Assembly (NCBI RefSeq): GCF_014643695.1
Contig: NZ_BMJY01000001.1
Span: forward strand, 434,001 to 498,000
From: Microbacterium album
GTDB lineage: Bacteria > Actinomycetota > Actinomycetes > Actinomycetales > Microbacteriaceae
Reading direction: 5' to 3'
Length of the DNA stretch: 64,000 bases
Both the position numbers and the translations under genes were made by a program. Numbering within the stretch: position 1 is the first letter of the stretch; every line of letters starts with the position of its first letter. The notes beneath the pieces are model-generated. The model did not search any database. It was not told where the DNA came from and worked only from the letters and a program-made list of their open reading frames with translations. This document shows positions 37,304-47,029 of the stretch, one piece after another.

Positions 37304-38325
37304 AGAAGATCGGGTTCCTGTCCTTCGGCCACTGGACGCCGCACCCGCAGTCGGGCACGCAGAGCGCGCGCGACATGCTGCTGCAGGCCATCGACCTCGC
37401 TCAGGCGATGGAGGACATCGGCGCCGACGGCGCCTACTTCCGCGTGCACCACTTCGCGCAGCAGATGAGCTCGCCGTTCCCGCTCCTGGCCGCGATCGGC
37501 GCCCGTACCTCGCGCGTCGAGATCGGCACGGGTGTGATCGACATGCGGTACGAGAACCCGATGTACATGGTCGAGGATGCGGGCTCCGCGGACCTGATCT
37601 CCGGGGGCCGCCTCCAGCTCGGCATCTCGCGCGGCTCACCCGAGCAGGTGATCGACGGGTGGCGACACTTCGGGTACCAGGCCGCGGAGGACGACGGCGA
37701 CGGCGCCGAGATGGCGCGGCGCAAGACCGAGCTCTTCCTTCAGCTGCTCGAAGGGCGTGGCTTCGCGCAGCCGAACCCCCGGCCGATGTTCCCGAACCCT
37801 CCAGGTCTGCTGCGGCTCGAACCGCACGCCGACGGACTCCGGCAGCGCATTTGGTGGGGTGCGGGCTCCAATGCCACGGCGCGTTGGGCGGCCCAGCAGG
37901 GCATGAACCTGATGAGCTCGACACTGAAGAACGACGAGACGGGCGAGCCGTTCCACGTACAGCAGGCACAGCAGATCCGGCTGTTCCGCGAGGAATGGTC
38001 GCAGCACGAGTGGGGCTTCGAACCGCGGGTGTCGGTCTCCCGCTCGATCGTGGCGATCACGGATCACCGCGATCGCCGGTACTTCGCCGGCGGCGGCGAC
38101 CGCGAGGACCAGATCGGCTACATCGATCACAGTACCCGGGCGATCTTCGGACGCTCGTACGCGGCCGAGCCCGAGGTGCTGATCGAGGAGCTACGCCGTG
38201 ACGAGGCCATCGCGGAGTCGGACACGTTGCTGATCACGATCCCGAGTCAGCTGGGCGTCGACTACAACACGCACCTCATCGAGTCGATCCTGACCGAGGT
38301 CGCGCCCGCCCTCGGCTGGCGCTGA
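37300..38325 (+). CDS. Luciferase-like (LLM class) flavin-dependent oxidoreductase
   Basis: This is a second, distinct 341-residue luciferase-family enzyme. It starts KKIGFLSFGHW, has the conserved YFRVHHFAQQMSSPFPLLAAI segment, then RVEIGTGVIDMRYENPMYMVEDAG and ISGGRLQLGISRGSPEQVIDG. It begins with GTG in a four-base overlap with the SGNH hydrolase, which strongly suggests the two proteins act on the same compound. It resembles only loosely the enzyme at 34010 and is not a recent duplicate. The reduced flavin donor is not encoded nearby. Confidence 0.85.
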   Translation: MKKIGFLSFGHWTPHPQSGTQSARDMLLQAIDLAQAMEDIGADGAYFRVHHFAQQMSSPFPLLAAIGARTSRVEIGTGVIDMRYENPMYMVEDAGSADLISGGRLQLGISRGSPEQVIDGWRHFGYQAAEDDGDGAEMARRKTELFLQLLEGRGFAQPNPRPMFPNPPGLLRLEPHADGLRQRIWWGAGSNATARWAAQQGMNLMSSTLKNDETGEPFHVQQAQQIRLFREEWSQHEWGFEPRVSVSRSIVAITDHRDRRYFAGGGDREDQIGYIDHSTRAIFGRSYAAEPEVLIEELRRDEAIAESDTLLITIPSQLGVDYNTHLIESILTEVAPALGWR

Positions 38326-38329
38326 CCGC

Positions 38330-38827
38330 TCAGGACGCGGCGGCGCCGCGGTAGCCGACCATCCAGTGCGGCTCGATGCGGTACATCCGGATGTCTTCGC
38401 CCCACGTGGTCGGATCCGAGCCGTAGTGGCGCACCCAGTGCGCGATCGTCTCCGTCCAGGCCTCGTCGTCGGGCGTGAGCCGTACGGCGCGACCATGGCA
38501 GAAGACGCCGAGGCGTTCGCCGTCCACGTGGGCGGCGCTCACGGCCGGGCGGGCGGCGAGATGGACGGCCTTCGCCGAGCGGCCGTCGGTGCCGAACGTC
38601 CAGCGGCCGTGGAGGAAGTGCCCGTCCACCGCGCTCACGCGCGGTTCACCGGAGGCCGTGACCGTGGCCAGGCTCAGCACCTTCATGCCGTCCAGCGCGG
38701 GCACGAGTGCGGCGGCATCCATCCGATGCTCGCCGCTGACGATGTCGCGCAGGTGCGCGGTGCCGCCCCGATGGGAGCGGTCCAGGAGGGACTGGAGCTC
38801 ATCGAGCTCGTCGGGTGTCTCGTACAT
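38330..38827 (-). CDS. Pyridoxamine 5'-phosphate oxidase-family protein
   Basis: This 165-residue protein has the split beta-barrel flavin-binding fold (LSLATVTASGEPRVSAVDGHFLHGRWTFGT, about residues 47-80, and VSAAHVDGERLGVFCHGRAVRL). Members of this family bind FMN or F420, or act as heme or pyridoxal-related enzymes. Here the N-terminal ~35 residues form a helical extension (MYETPDELDELQSLLD). The ATG at 38827 is five bases after a TAGGGT hexamer; an in-frame ATG at 38857 would add ten unlikely residues. It converges with the luciferase-like gene five bases away. Confidence 0.8.
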   Translation of the reverse strand: MYETPDELDELQSLLDRSHRGGTAHLRDIVSGEHRMDAAALVPALDGMKVLSLATVTASGEPRVSAVDGHFLHGRWTFGTDGRSAKAVHLAARPAVSAAHVDGERLGVFCHGRAVRLTPDDEAWTETIAHWVRHYGSDPTTWGEDIRMYRIEPHWMVGYRGAAAS

Positions 38828-38832
38828 GCGCG

Positions 38833-38838
38833 CGACCC
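38833..38838 (-). promoter_or_regulatory. -10 hexamer of leaderless PPOX-gene promoter
   Basis: TAGGGT on the minus strand lies five bases before the ATG at 38827. It sits at the very end of the neighbouring carrier gene. Confidence 0.5.
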
Positions 38839-39821
38839 TACGCGCCGCCGCCGACATCGGTCCGTGTCGGGAGCAGCCGAGGAGCCACCCGGACCAGCAC
38901 GACCATCACCACAAGCTCGATCAGCGTCTGAGTGACGACGACGAGGGGCGCGGGGGAGAGGCGCTCGGGCAGCGCCAGCACGAGCGGCAGCACGACCAGC
39001 GAATTGCGCGTGACGCCGCTGAACAGCACGGCGCGGCCATCGGGCATGCCCAACCCGGCGACGCGCGCCGCGACCACCCCGACGGCGGTCATGACGGCCG
39101 CGAACAGCACGAACACCGGGATCACGGGCGCCAGGCGCGCCAGGTCCCCGCCGACAGCCGCCACCTGAGAGGCGACCACGGCGCCGAGCGTGAGCATCAT
39201 GAGGGGAACCATCGCGGTCGTTGCGGCGCGGCCCGCGTGCCGCGCAGCCGGGTGGCGCGTCGCGAGCGCCTGCGTGACGGCGGCCGCGGCGAGCGGCAGG
39301 ACGATCAGCACCAGGAACGCCTCGAGGAACGGGCCCGGCACGATGGCCGAGACCAGCGCCGGGCCCGCCATCGCCCATAGGTAGAGCGGCAGCAGCACCA
39401 TCTGGCCGAGCATGAGCAGGGGAGTGGCGGCCAGCAGTCGGTCGCGCGACCCGCCGGCCAGGCCGCTGAACGCGATCACGTAGTCGATGCACGGCGTGAG
39501 CAGCACGAACAGGACGCCGACAAGGAGCGCCTCGTCCGCGGCCACGAGGCGCGACACCCCGAACGCCACGACGGGGGCCACGACGAAGTTCACGACGGCG
39601 AGCGTCGCGAGGAAGCGCCGGTCGCGGAGCGCGGCGCTCACCCGCGCCAGCGGGACGCCGAGGAAGGTCGCGTAGAGCAGCAGGGCCAGCAGCGGCGTGA
39701 TCGCGCGCTCGAGCGGCGCCGCGACGAGCGGGGCGGCGAGTCCCACCGCGGCGCCGACAGCCAGGGCAACCAGATAGAGCGCGACCTGATGGCGTTCCAG
39801 TGCCTGCGCGATCCGGTCCAT
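38838..39821 (-). CDS. Arsenic-resistance/bile acid-sodium symporter family carrier
   Basis: This 327-residue protein has ten hydrophobic helices with an internal repeat typical of the BART superfamily. Cys111 in LLTPCIDYVIAFSGLAGG lies in helix 4, the position of the thiol used by Acr3 arsenite permeases, and a second-half counterpart lies in VLFSGVTRNSLVVLPLVLAL. Actinobacterial relatives are annotated as arsenic resistance proteins. No arsR or arsC gene is near, so arsenite efflux is probable but not proved. CAGACT lies six bases before its ATG. Confidence 0.75.
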   Translation of the reverse strand: MDRIAQALERHQVALYLVALAVGAAVGLAAPLVAAPLERAITPLLALLLYATFLGVPLARVSAALRDRRFLATLAVVNFVVAPVVAFGVSRLVAADEALLVGVLFVLLTPCIDYVIAFSGLAGGSRDRLLAATPLLMLGQMVLLPLYLWAMAGPALVSAIVPGPFLEAFLVLIVLPLAAAAVTQALATRHPAARHAGRAATTAMVPLMMLTLGAVVASQVAAVGGDLARLAPVIPVFVLFAAVMTAVGVVAARVAGLGMPDGRAVLFSGVTRNSLVVLPLVLALPERLSPAPLVVVTQTLIELVVMVVLVRVAPRLLPTRTDVGGGA

Positions 39822-39827
39822 CGGATC

Positions 39828-39833
39828 AGTCTG
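39828..39833 (-). promoter_or_regulatory. -10 hexamer before the arsenic/BART carrier gene
   Basis: CAGACT on the minus strand lies six bases before the ATG at 39821, following the leaderless geometry with a weaker first base. Confidence 0.4.
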
Positions 39834-39857
39834 GCAGTGTCGCGGTGCGTACCTGTG

Positions 39858-40346
39858 TCACCCGGCGGTGCCGAAGCCCTCGCGCGCCTCGCGCTCGGCG
39901 AGCGGCTCGAGCTCCTGGAACAGCGTGACCTGCAGGTCGCCCGGGACCTCCAGGCGCGCGTTCAGGGACCGCCACGGCGTCTCCCGCGGGGCGGCCGTGA
40001 GCTCGGCTCCGCCGTCCACCAGCCGGCTCGTCATGGCCTGTGTGTCGTCCACCTCGAACGCGAGCCGGATCCGCGCGCTGCGCCCGCCGTCCGTCTCGAC
40101 GCGGTCGATCATGCGCACCTGTGCGGGGTTCGCAAGCTCGAGCGTCGCGGCCCCGGCGTGCAGGATGGCGACGCGTGCGCCGTCCTCGCCCTGGAACGCC
40201 GCCTGCTCCGGCAGCCCCAGCGCGTCGCGGAACAGGGCGAGCGCGCCGTCGAGGTCTTCCACCTCCACCACCACGCGAAGCTGGCGGACGCGGGCGGGAG
40301 AGGCGGAGCTGCCGGGGAGCGACGAAGGCGCGAGATCATCGGTCAT
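39858..40346 (-). CDS. VOC (glyoxalase/bleomycin resistance fold) family protein
   Basis: This 162-residue protein has two beta-alpha-beta-beta-beta modules. RVVVEVEDLDGALALFRDALGLPEQAAF opens the first, and RLAFEVDDTQAMTSRLVDGGAELTAAP opens the second. A 20-residue Ser/Pro-rich N-terminus precedes the fold. The family covers dioxygenases, glyoxalases and drug-binding proteins; too few metal ligands are evident to choose one. The ATG is six bases downstream of TACCGT, a leaderless pattern. Confidence 0.8.
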   Translation of the reverse strand: MTDDLAPSSLPGSSASPARVRQLRVVVEVEDLDGALALFRDALGLPEQAAFQGEDGARVAILHAGAATLELANPAQVRMIDRVETDGGRSARIRLAFEVDDTQAMTSRLVDGGAELTAAPRETPWRSLNARLEVPGDLQVTLFQELEPLAEREAREGFGTAG

Positions 40347-40352
40347 ACGCCT

Positions 40353-40358
40353 ACGGTA
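40353..40358 (-). promoter_or_regulatory. -10 hexamer of leaderless VOC-gene promoter
   Basis: TACCGT on the minus strand lies six bases before the ATG at 40346, with no ribosome site between. Confidence 0.5.
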
Positions 40359-40412
40359 CGAGCTGACAGAGGCGCGAGGGGCCGTACGAGCGACCGTCGA
40401 CGCCGCTCCCGG

Positions 40413-41087
40413 TCAGTCGGCTTCCGCGAACGCCGCAACCTCGCCGATGACGCGCGGATCGGCCAGCACCCGGAAGTGTCCGCCGGTGTCCAGCACGACG
40501 TTCTTCGCCCCCGCCAGCTCGCTGCCCTCGGGGATGTGGGGGTCGAAGCGGGCGTAGATCGACACGATCCGCGCGTTGATGGCGATCTCCTGCGCGAGCG
40601 CGAGGATCGTGGCGTTGCGGGGCGCGAAGCTGCGCAGCGTCGGAAGCACCATCAGGCGCGCGTACCGCGACCCGCCGAACGGTGCCGCCACGGCGACCAT
40701 GCCACGCACGCGGCTCGCCCCGGGGCCGAACGCCATCACGTGCTTGCCGATCAGGCCGCCCTTGCTGTGCGCGACAAGCACGACGTCACGCAGGTCGTGC
40801 TCGACGAGGTGCGCCGCCACGAGCCTCGCGCCCTCGTCGATCGGGCGACGGTTGTCGCGCAGCGGGTCGACGACGTGGACGGGGTGACCGCGCTCGTGCA
40901 ACGCCACGATGAGCGGCTGCAGGAACTTCCACGTCTCGTAGACGCCGGGGATCACCACGATGGGCGTGCCGTCGCCCGAGCGGAACGTCTCCGGCTCGGT
41001 GCGATCCAGGAGCGCCCGCCCCTGCCACTGCACGGCATAGGCGTAGTCCCGGATCCACCAGCCGAGCCTGCGCGCCGGACCGATCAC
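40413..41087 (-). CDS. Alpha/beta-hydrolase (triacylglycerol lipase-like)
   Basis: This 224-residue protein has the lipase-like core PIVVIPGVYETWKFLQPLI, with the oxyanion region and the nucleophile elbow AHSKGG (Ser108), followed by AAPFGGS and a C-terminal TGGHFRVL carrying the probable catalytic His. No signal peptide is visible. The GTG start at 41087 overlaps the stop of the upstream hydrolase in GTGA, so the two hydrolases are made together. Substrate is unknown; a lipid or ester is likely. Confidence 0.82.
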   Translation of the reverse strand: MIGPARRLGWWIRDYAYAVQWQGRALLDRTEPETFRSGDGTPIVVIPGVYETWKFLQPLIVALHERGHPVHVVDPLRDNRRPIDEGARLVAAHLVEHDLRDVVLVAHSKGGLIGKHVMAFGPGASRVRGMVAVAAPFGGSRYARLMVLPTLRSFAPRNATILALAQEIAINARIVSIYARFDPHIPEGSELAGAKNVVLDTGGHFRVLADPRVIGEVAAFAEAD

Positions 41088-41878
41088 CGGCGGTCCTCTC
41101 CCCGCGCGAACCATCGCACGGCGCCGGCGACGGCTCGCGGCGCGGTGTGCTGAACGAGGTGCGGATGCCCCGGCACTTCGACGAGACGCGCATGGGAGGC
41201 CCGATCGCGGAGCCGGCCGCACCACTCGGGCCCGGCGATGGGGTCCCGGCCCCCGCGCAGCACGAGCAGGGGCTGGCGGAGCGCCGCCACGCGCTCCTCC
41301 ATGGGGTACTCGAGCATGTGCGGCAGCTGCCGGAAGTACCAGACCGGCCCGCAGCGCAGGTACTCGGTCAGCACGCGTGCGTTCGCGGACGGGCTCTCGC
41401 GCAGGCAGTCGTTCCCGAGCGCAACGGACTGGGCGATGACGTTGCGATAGCGCTCGTCTACGACCGGCCCGATCGTGACGACCCGCGGCACCAGGTCGGG
41501 CCGCTGCGTGGCCAACTCCACGCTCCACTGCGTGCCCATCGACACGCCGATCGGGATCACCGGCCCGGTGCCGACCCGGTCCAGAACCCGACCAAGCCAG
41601 GCCGCCATCTCGGGAACGTCAGGCGACGTCGGCGGTTTCGGCATGCCGCCGAAGCCCGGCAGGTCGACGGAGTGCACGGTGTGGTGCTCGCTGAGGACGG
41701 CATGCAGGCGCGAGAACAGGCGGTGGGAGATCCCGATGCCGTGCACCAGGAGGAATGTCAGCTGGCTGCCGTCGGTCGCGCGTCGGCCGGTGTCCGCCTC
41801 GGCCGAGGTGAGGATCCGGAAAACGTGGCCGTCCAGATCGACGAGGCGCGCGGTGGGCATCCCCTCATTCTTCGCCAT
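41084..41878 (-). CDS. Alpha/beta-hydrolase
   Basis: This protein of about 264 residues has the core FLLVHGIGISHRLFSRL, VDLPGFGGMPKP, the nucleophile elbow GVSMG (Ser113), LVLRGGRDPIAGPEW with the acid residue, and PGHPHLVQ with the His. It is a standard soluble alpha/beta-hydrolase. The start is uncertain: ATG at 41878, ATG at 41860 or GTG at 41893 are all in frame, and none has a good ribosome site. The region of the start overlaps the stop of a truncated MFS gene, so the hydrolase was probably once the downstream gene of that transporter. Confidence 0.8.
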   Translation of the reverse strand: MAKNEGMPTARLVDLDGHVFRILTSAEADTGRRATDGSQLTFLLVHGIGISHRLFSRLHAVLSEHHTVHSVDLPGFGGMPKPPTSPDVPEMAAWLGRVLDRVGTGPVIPIGVSMGTQWSVELATQRPDLVPRVVTIGPVVDERYRNVIAQSVALGNDCLRESPSANARVLTEYLRCGPVWYFRQLPHMLEYPMEERVAALRQPLLVLRGGRDPIAGPEWCGRLRDRASHARLVEVPGHPHLVQHTAPRAVAGAVRWFARGEDRR

Positions 41879-42118
41879 CCGCCGCACGAGCACCCGGGGA
41901 TTGACGCCCGGACGCCGGCCCTGGCATGGCGAGGGCCCCGGCGATCAGCGAGACGGCGGTGGCGGGCAGGAAGGCGAGCAGCGGAGGCAGGGTCTCGAGC
42001 AGGACGCCCGTGCCCGCCGCGCCGAGCGCCTGACCGAAGATCAGCGTGACGAACAGCAGCGACGTTCCGGCGGACGCGCGGGCGGGATCGATCTCGCTGG
42101 TCCACGAGATCAGGGCGC

Positions 42119-42120
<2 letters not shown>
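41865..42120 (-). pseudogene. MFS transporter remnant, C-terminal ~80 residues only
   Basis: Reading the minus strand from about 42120, the frame gives VSGALISWTSEIDPARASAG, then SLLFVTLIFGQALGAAGTGV and LLETLPPLLAFLPATAVSLI, then a short hydrophilic tail to TGA at 41867-41865. These are the last helices of a drug-efflux-type MFS protein. There is no start and the first ~300 residues are gone. The break coincides with the missing N-terminus of the tetR gene on the other strand. Confidence 0.7.
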
Positions 42121-43569
<1,449 letters not shown>

Positions 43570-43640
43570 CCGGCACAGAAGGGCGCGGGGCAGGATGCCT
43601 CGCGCCCTTCGTGTTTCCGCGCTCCGTCCAGCGTGGCGAA

Positions 43641-44873
43641 TCAGCCCGAGACCGGCGTGGCGGAGGAGCGGCGGCCTCGGTACACGAGCGCACGCAGCAA
43701 CCACTCGGCGGGCCCCCGGCGTCCGGTCCGCTCGAGCGCGAGCGCAAACCCCAGAGACAGCAGCCACACGGCGACGGCCACGAGCGCGACCTGCCATTCG
43801 CTGAGCAGGCCGCCGAGTCCGAAACCCCACGCGCTCAGGACCGGGGCGAAGAGCAGCGACTGCAGCAGGTAGCACGACAGCGACCGCTTGCCGACGGCCC
43901 GCAGGCCGCGGGTGAGGCCGCCGCGTGCGCCGGCGCGCGCGACCCGCTCCGCGATCAGCGCGAAGACCGCGGCGTACCCGAGCGCGCCGAACAGCCCCGT
44001 GAACGCATGCAGCATCGTGGGCGTCCAGTCGGGCACATCCCACACGCCGAGCTGGACCAGCACGGACGGGATCGCACCGATCCATCCGACCGGGATCCCG
44101 ATGGCCGCCGTGCCGGTGAGCAGCCGGCGATGCTGCTCGGGCGATTCCAGGATCCGGCGGCGCGCGCACACGATCGCGAGGAGGACGGCGACGGGGACGA
44201 CCAGGCCGAGGAGTCCCTGGCCGAGCACGAGCGGCAGCCAGAACTGCAGTCGCGGCAGGATCGACGCGACGTAGGGTTCGACCCCCGCGAGCTGCGGCAG
44301 CGGGAACTCGGTGAGCTCAGCGTACTCCGGGGGGATCATGATGCCGCCGATCACCGCGAAGCCCGCCATGAGAGCCAACAGCGCGGTGAGCACGATCGAC
44401 CACACGATGAGGGTCTTGTCGCGGCGCCGCAGGAACAGCCAGACGACGACGAGCCCGATCAGGCCGTATGCGCCGAGGACATCGCCGTACCAGAGCAGCG
44501 CGGCGTGGACGGCGCCGAACACGATGAGCCACAGGTGCCGCAGCTGCAGCAGGCGGCGCGCACCCCTCTCGTCACCCCCGGTGAGCTGCTGCCGCGTGTA
44601 CAGCTGCCACATGCCGTACCCGAACAGGAACGCGAACAAGGGATAGCTGCGCCCGTCCACCGCGACGATCGCGACCGTCTGCCACACCGCGTCGAGGCCC
44701 GTCGCCCCGGTCCGGTGCGCGTTCACCATCGACGTCTCGGCGCCGTAGAGGAACCACGGCGCGTTCGCGAGAGCGATGAGCAACAGCATGAGGCCGCGCG
44801 CGAGGTCCGGCGCTATCGCGCGCGGGGGAGAAGGGGACGTCGTCGTGGCGGCATCGATTCCGTCGCGCGTCAT
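43641..44873 (-). CDS. DUF418 multi-pass membrane protein
   Basis: This 410-residue protein has about ten membrane helices and carries the DUF418 region in its second half (GTAAIGIPVGWIGAIPSVLV, then AVGKRSLSCYLLQSLLFAP around residues 325-345). The N-terminal half (LARGLMLLLIALANAPWFLYG) resembles DUF1624/acyltransferase-like segments. The family is widespread in actinobacteria and its role is unknown; a polysaccharide- or lipid-modifying acyltransferase is one idea. It starts six bases after TAGGCT and is transcribed away from the PPOX gene. Confidence 0.82.
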   Translation of the reverse strand: MTRDGIDAATTTSPSPPRAIAPDLARGLMLLLIALANAPWFLYGAETSMVNAHRTGATGLDAVWQTVAIVAVDGRSYPLFAFLFGYGMWQLYTRQQLTGGDERGARRLLQLRHLWLIVFGAVHAALLWYGDVLGAYGLIGLVVVWLFLRRRDKTLIVWSIVLTALLALMAGFAVIGGIMIPPEYAELTEFPLPQLAGVEPYVASILPRLQFWLPLVLGQGLLGLVVPVAVLLAIVCARRRILESPEQHRRLLTGTAAIGIPVGWIGAIPSVLVQLGVWDVPDWTPTMLHAFTGLFGALGYAAVFALIAERVARAGARGGLTRGLRAVGKRSLSCYLLQSLLFAPVLSAWGFGLGGLLSEWQVALVAVAVWLLSLGFALALERTGRRGPAEWLLRALVYRGRRSSATPVSG

Positions 44874-44879
44874 GCGGCC

Positions 44880-44885
44880 AGCCTA
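44880..44885 (-). promoter_or_regulatory. -10 hexamer of leaderless DUF418-gene promoter
   Basis: TAGGCT on the minus strand lies six bases before the ATG at 44873 with no ribosome site between. Confidence 0.6.
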
Positions 44886-44925
44886 GGGTGTTTCGAATGT
44901 CCGCGCCCCGTGGCACCATCGCGCC

Positions 44926-45351
44926 ATGAGCCTCTCCGAAACCGAACGACAGTCCTTCCTCGCCGAGCCGCACTACGCCACCATCAGCGTCTCGGCCGGT
45001 TCCGGCCGTGGGCCGCTGGCGGTACCGATCTGGTACGACTACGAGCCCGGCGGCCTGGTGCGGATCATCACGGGCCGCGACTCGCGCAAGGCGCGGCTGA
45101 TCCGCCAGGCCGCCCGTTTCACCCTGCTCGTCCAGCGCGTGCACCCGAACCCCCGATACGTCAGCGTCGAAGGCCCGGTCGTCGAGGAGCGGGATCTCAC
45201 CGAGGCGATCGATTCGGCGATGGCTCACCGCTATCTGCCTCCGGCGGCTGCGGCGGCCTACCTCGAGCGCTCGAAGTCCTTCGGCCCGCAGGTCGTGATG
45301 GACATGCGCCCGGAGCATTGGCTCTCCGCCGACCTCCCGCCGCTCGGCTGA
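44926..45351 (+). CDS. Pyridoxamine 5'-phosphate oxidase-family flavin-binding protein
   Basis: This 141-residue protein has the split-barrel PPOX fold: YATISVSAGSGRGPLAVPIWYDYEPGG, IITGRDSRKARLIRQAARFTLLVQR and RYVSVEGPVVEE. Relatives in actinobacteria bind F420 or FMN and reduce quinones or other electrophiles; the sequence does not decide between cofactors. The ATG follows CACCAT by six bases. It is divergent from DUF418 (52 bases between starts) and convergent with the ECF41 sigma gene. Confidence 0.82.
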   Translation: MSLSETERQSFLAEPHYATISVSAGSGRGPLAVPIWYDYEPGGLVRIITGRDSRKARLIRQAARFTLLVQRVHPNPRYVSVEGPVVEERDLTEAIDSAMAHRYLPPAAAAAYLERSKSFGPQVVMDMRPEHWLSADLPPLG

Positions 45352-45408
45352 GGCACGCGACGCACACGAACGCGTGTCGAGACAGCGGCCCTCGGTCCCG
45401 CCGGACGG

Positions 45409-46299
45409 CTACACGCGCATGAGCTTGATCGGGTTGCTCACCTGACGCAGTCCTCGCACACGCCCGGACGGCGCGACATCGACGTGGACGACATCGCGCC
45501 GCCCGCTGTGGACGATCTCGACGAGCTCCTCGCCGTTCGCGGCGAGCAATCGGAACCGCGGGGCCACCGGGCGAACGGCGTCCTGCGCGAACAGCACGCC
45601 CACGAGGAAGCGCACGATGCGCTCCGCACCGAAGATCGGATTGAGCGCGCTCCGCACGCGGCCGCCGCCATCGGTCCACAGGATGGCGTCGTATTCCAGA
45701 AGGCTCACGACGGTGGTGATGTCGCCGGTCTCGATCGCGGACACCAGCTGCCGGATCACGGCGCCGCTCCCGACGGACGCGCTCGCGGGCTCGGGCGATC
45801 CCAGTCTCCGCTCGCCGCGAGAGATGAGCTGGCGGACGGCGGCAGGCGAACGGCCCAGGATCGGCGCGATCTCGCTCGCCGTCATCGCGAAGGCCCGGTG
45901 CAGGACGATCGCCGCGCGCGCGTCGGGCGCCAGCTGCTCGGCGAGGTGCAGCACCGCGAGCGACAGCAGTTGACGGCTCGCGACGACATCCTCCGGCAAC
46001 CGCTCGGTCGCCACCGGCTCGGGAAGCCACGGCCCGACGTAGTCCTCGCGCTGCCGGTGGCGCTGCCGCAGCCGGTCGATCGAGCGCCGCACACAGGCCG
46101 TCGTGAGCCACGCCGGCCACGACCGCACGGCCTGTTCCGAGGAGCGCTCCGCCGCCACGGCCTCGATGGCGACCTCGGAGACCACATCCTCCGCGTCGCC
46201 GTAGTCTCCGAGCATCCGATAGGCGATGCCGACGAGCCGATCGCGCTCGACCGTCCAGGCCTCAGCGGCGGGGGAGGGGGAGCGGGACACGTCCACCAC
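45409..46299 (-). CDS. ECF41-type extracytoplasmic function sigma factor with SnoaL-like C-terminal domain
   Basis: This 296-residue sigma factor has region 2 (RLVGIAYRMLGDYGDAEDVV, about 21-40) and region 4 (ASEIAPILGRSPAAVRQLISR, ~141-161), then an extra SnoaL-like domain. The three hallmarks of ECF41 are present: WLPEP (91-95) in the linker, DGGGR (210-214) and NPIKL (289-293). In this group the fused domain replaces an anti-sigma factor. GTG starts at 46299, 46296 and 46290 are possible. The upstream gene encodes a carboxymuconolactone decarboxylase, the usual ECF41 target class, in the same direction. Confidence 0.92.
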   Translation of the reverse strand: MVDVSRSPSPAAEAWTVERDRLVGIAYRMLGDYGDAEDVVSEVAIEAVAAERSSEQAVRSWPAWLTTACVRRSIDRLRQRHRQREDYVGPWLPEPVATERLPEDVVASRQLLSLAVLHLAEQLAPDARAAIVLHRAFAMTASEIAPILGRSPAAVRQLISRGERRLGSPEPASASVGSGAVIRQLVSAIETGDITTVVSLLEYDAILWTDGGGRVRSALNPIFGAERIVRFLVGVLFAQDAVRPVAPRFRLLAANGEELVEIVHSGRRDVVHVDVAPSGRVRGLRQVSNPIKLMRV

Positions 46300-46309
46300 G
46301 CTAGCCCCG

Positions 46310-46768
46310 TCAGGCCAGGGGATGCTTCGCGTCCAGCGGCGGCTCCATCTCGGTCGCGATCGCCACGCGGTTCCACACGTTGATGGTGGCGATGGCCAGC
46401 ACGATCGCTCCCAGCTGAGCCTCGTCGAAGTGCTCGGCGGCCGCGCCCCAGATCTCGTCGGTCACCGTGTCGGGCCCCAGGCGCGTGACGGCGTCCGTGA
46501 GCGCGAGCACCGCGCGCTCCCGCGCATCGAGCAGCGCTCCGGCGTGCTGCCAGGCGGCCACGGCGGCGAGCTTCCGTTCCGGGATGCCGCGCTTGCGTCC
46601 ATCGGTCGCGTGGATGTCCACGCAGAAGCCGCATCCGTTCACGATCGACGCGCGGAGCTTGATCAGCTCGTACAGCTCCGCATCGAGGGCACTGCGGACG
46701 TAGCCCTCCAGCCCGATCACCGCCGCATAGCCGAGCTTGTTCGTGCGCCCGATGTTGATGCGCGTCAT
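46310..46768 (-). CDS. Carboxymuconolactone decarboxylase / AhpD-like protein
   Basis: This 152-residue protein has the AhpD core ELIKLRASIVNGCGFCVDIHA with the CxxC pair Cys46/Cys49 and His53, marking an alkylhydroperoxidase-like thiol protein rather than a true decarboxylase. GAGGAG lies before the ATG. It stands directly upstream of the ECF41 sigma gene, ten bases apart, and TGTCACA is present 93 bases before its start. The pair probably forms one stress-responsive, self-regulated operon. Confidence 0.88.
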   Translation of the reverse strand: MTRINIGRTNKLGYAAVIGLEGYVRSALDAELYELIKLRASIVNGCGFCVDIHATDGRKRGIPERKLAAVAAWQHAGALLDARERAVLALTDAVTRLGPDTVTDEIWGAAAEHFDEAQLGAIVLAIATINVWNRVAIATEMEPPLDAKHPLA

Positions 46769-46843
46769 GGTTCTCCTCGTGTCGCCCGCGGGCCCTCGGT
46801 GCCGACGCCGACGCGTCGCGATGCCGCGGCTACTTCATATGTC

Positions 46844-46867
46844 GACGGCACGGCGCGAAGTGTGACA
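46844..46867 (-). promoter_or_regulatory. Putative ECF41-dependent promoter of the CMD-sigma operon
   Basis: On the minus strand an exact TGTCACA (46867-46861) is followed 13 bases later by CGTC (46847-46844). These are the -35 and -10 motifs reported for ECF41 promoters, and they lie upstream of the CMD gene. The spacer is shorter than expected for an ECF promoter, which lowers confidence. Confidence 0.5.
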
Positions 46868-46884
46868 GTCCAGCCCGTGGGTTG

Positions 46885-47019
46885 ATTCCCGTCCTGGCCA
46901 CCGGGACACTCGCCGCATGCGCGGCGATGCTGGCGTTCGTGCTGTACGGCGCGTCGGTCGGCAGCGCCGCCGCCCGCCGGGTCGAGGACGGCGCAGATTC
47001 GCCGCGCCCGCCGACATAG
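46885..47019 (+). pseudogene. Possible C-terminal fragment of a membrane protein
   Basis: An open frame without a good start encodes one hydrophobic helix (TLAACAAMLAFVLYGASVG) then a short basic and acidic tail ending in TAG. It resembles the last helix of a membrane protein. It overlaps no recognised gene and is directly followed by the antitoxin promoter. It may be a relic displaced by the toxin-antitoxin insertion, or chance. Confidence 0.3.
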
Positions 47020-47029
47020 CTGCCACGCC

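Noticed and set aside
45361-45405. A terminator between the PPOX gene and the ECF41 gene
   Set aside because: Only a five-base pairing (ACACG/CGTGT) without a T tract is visible, too weak to annotate.
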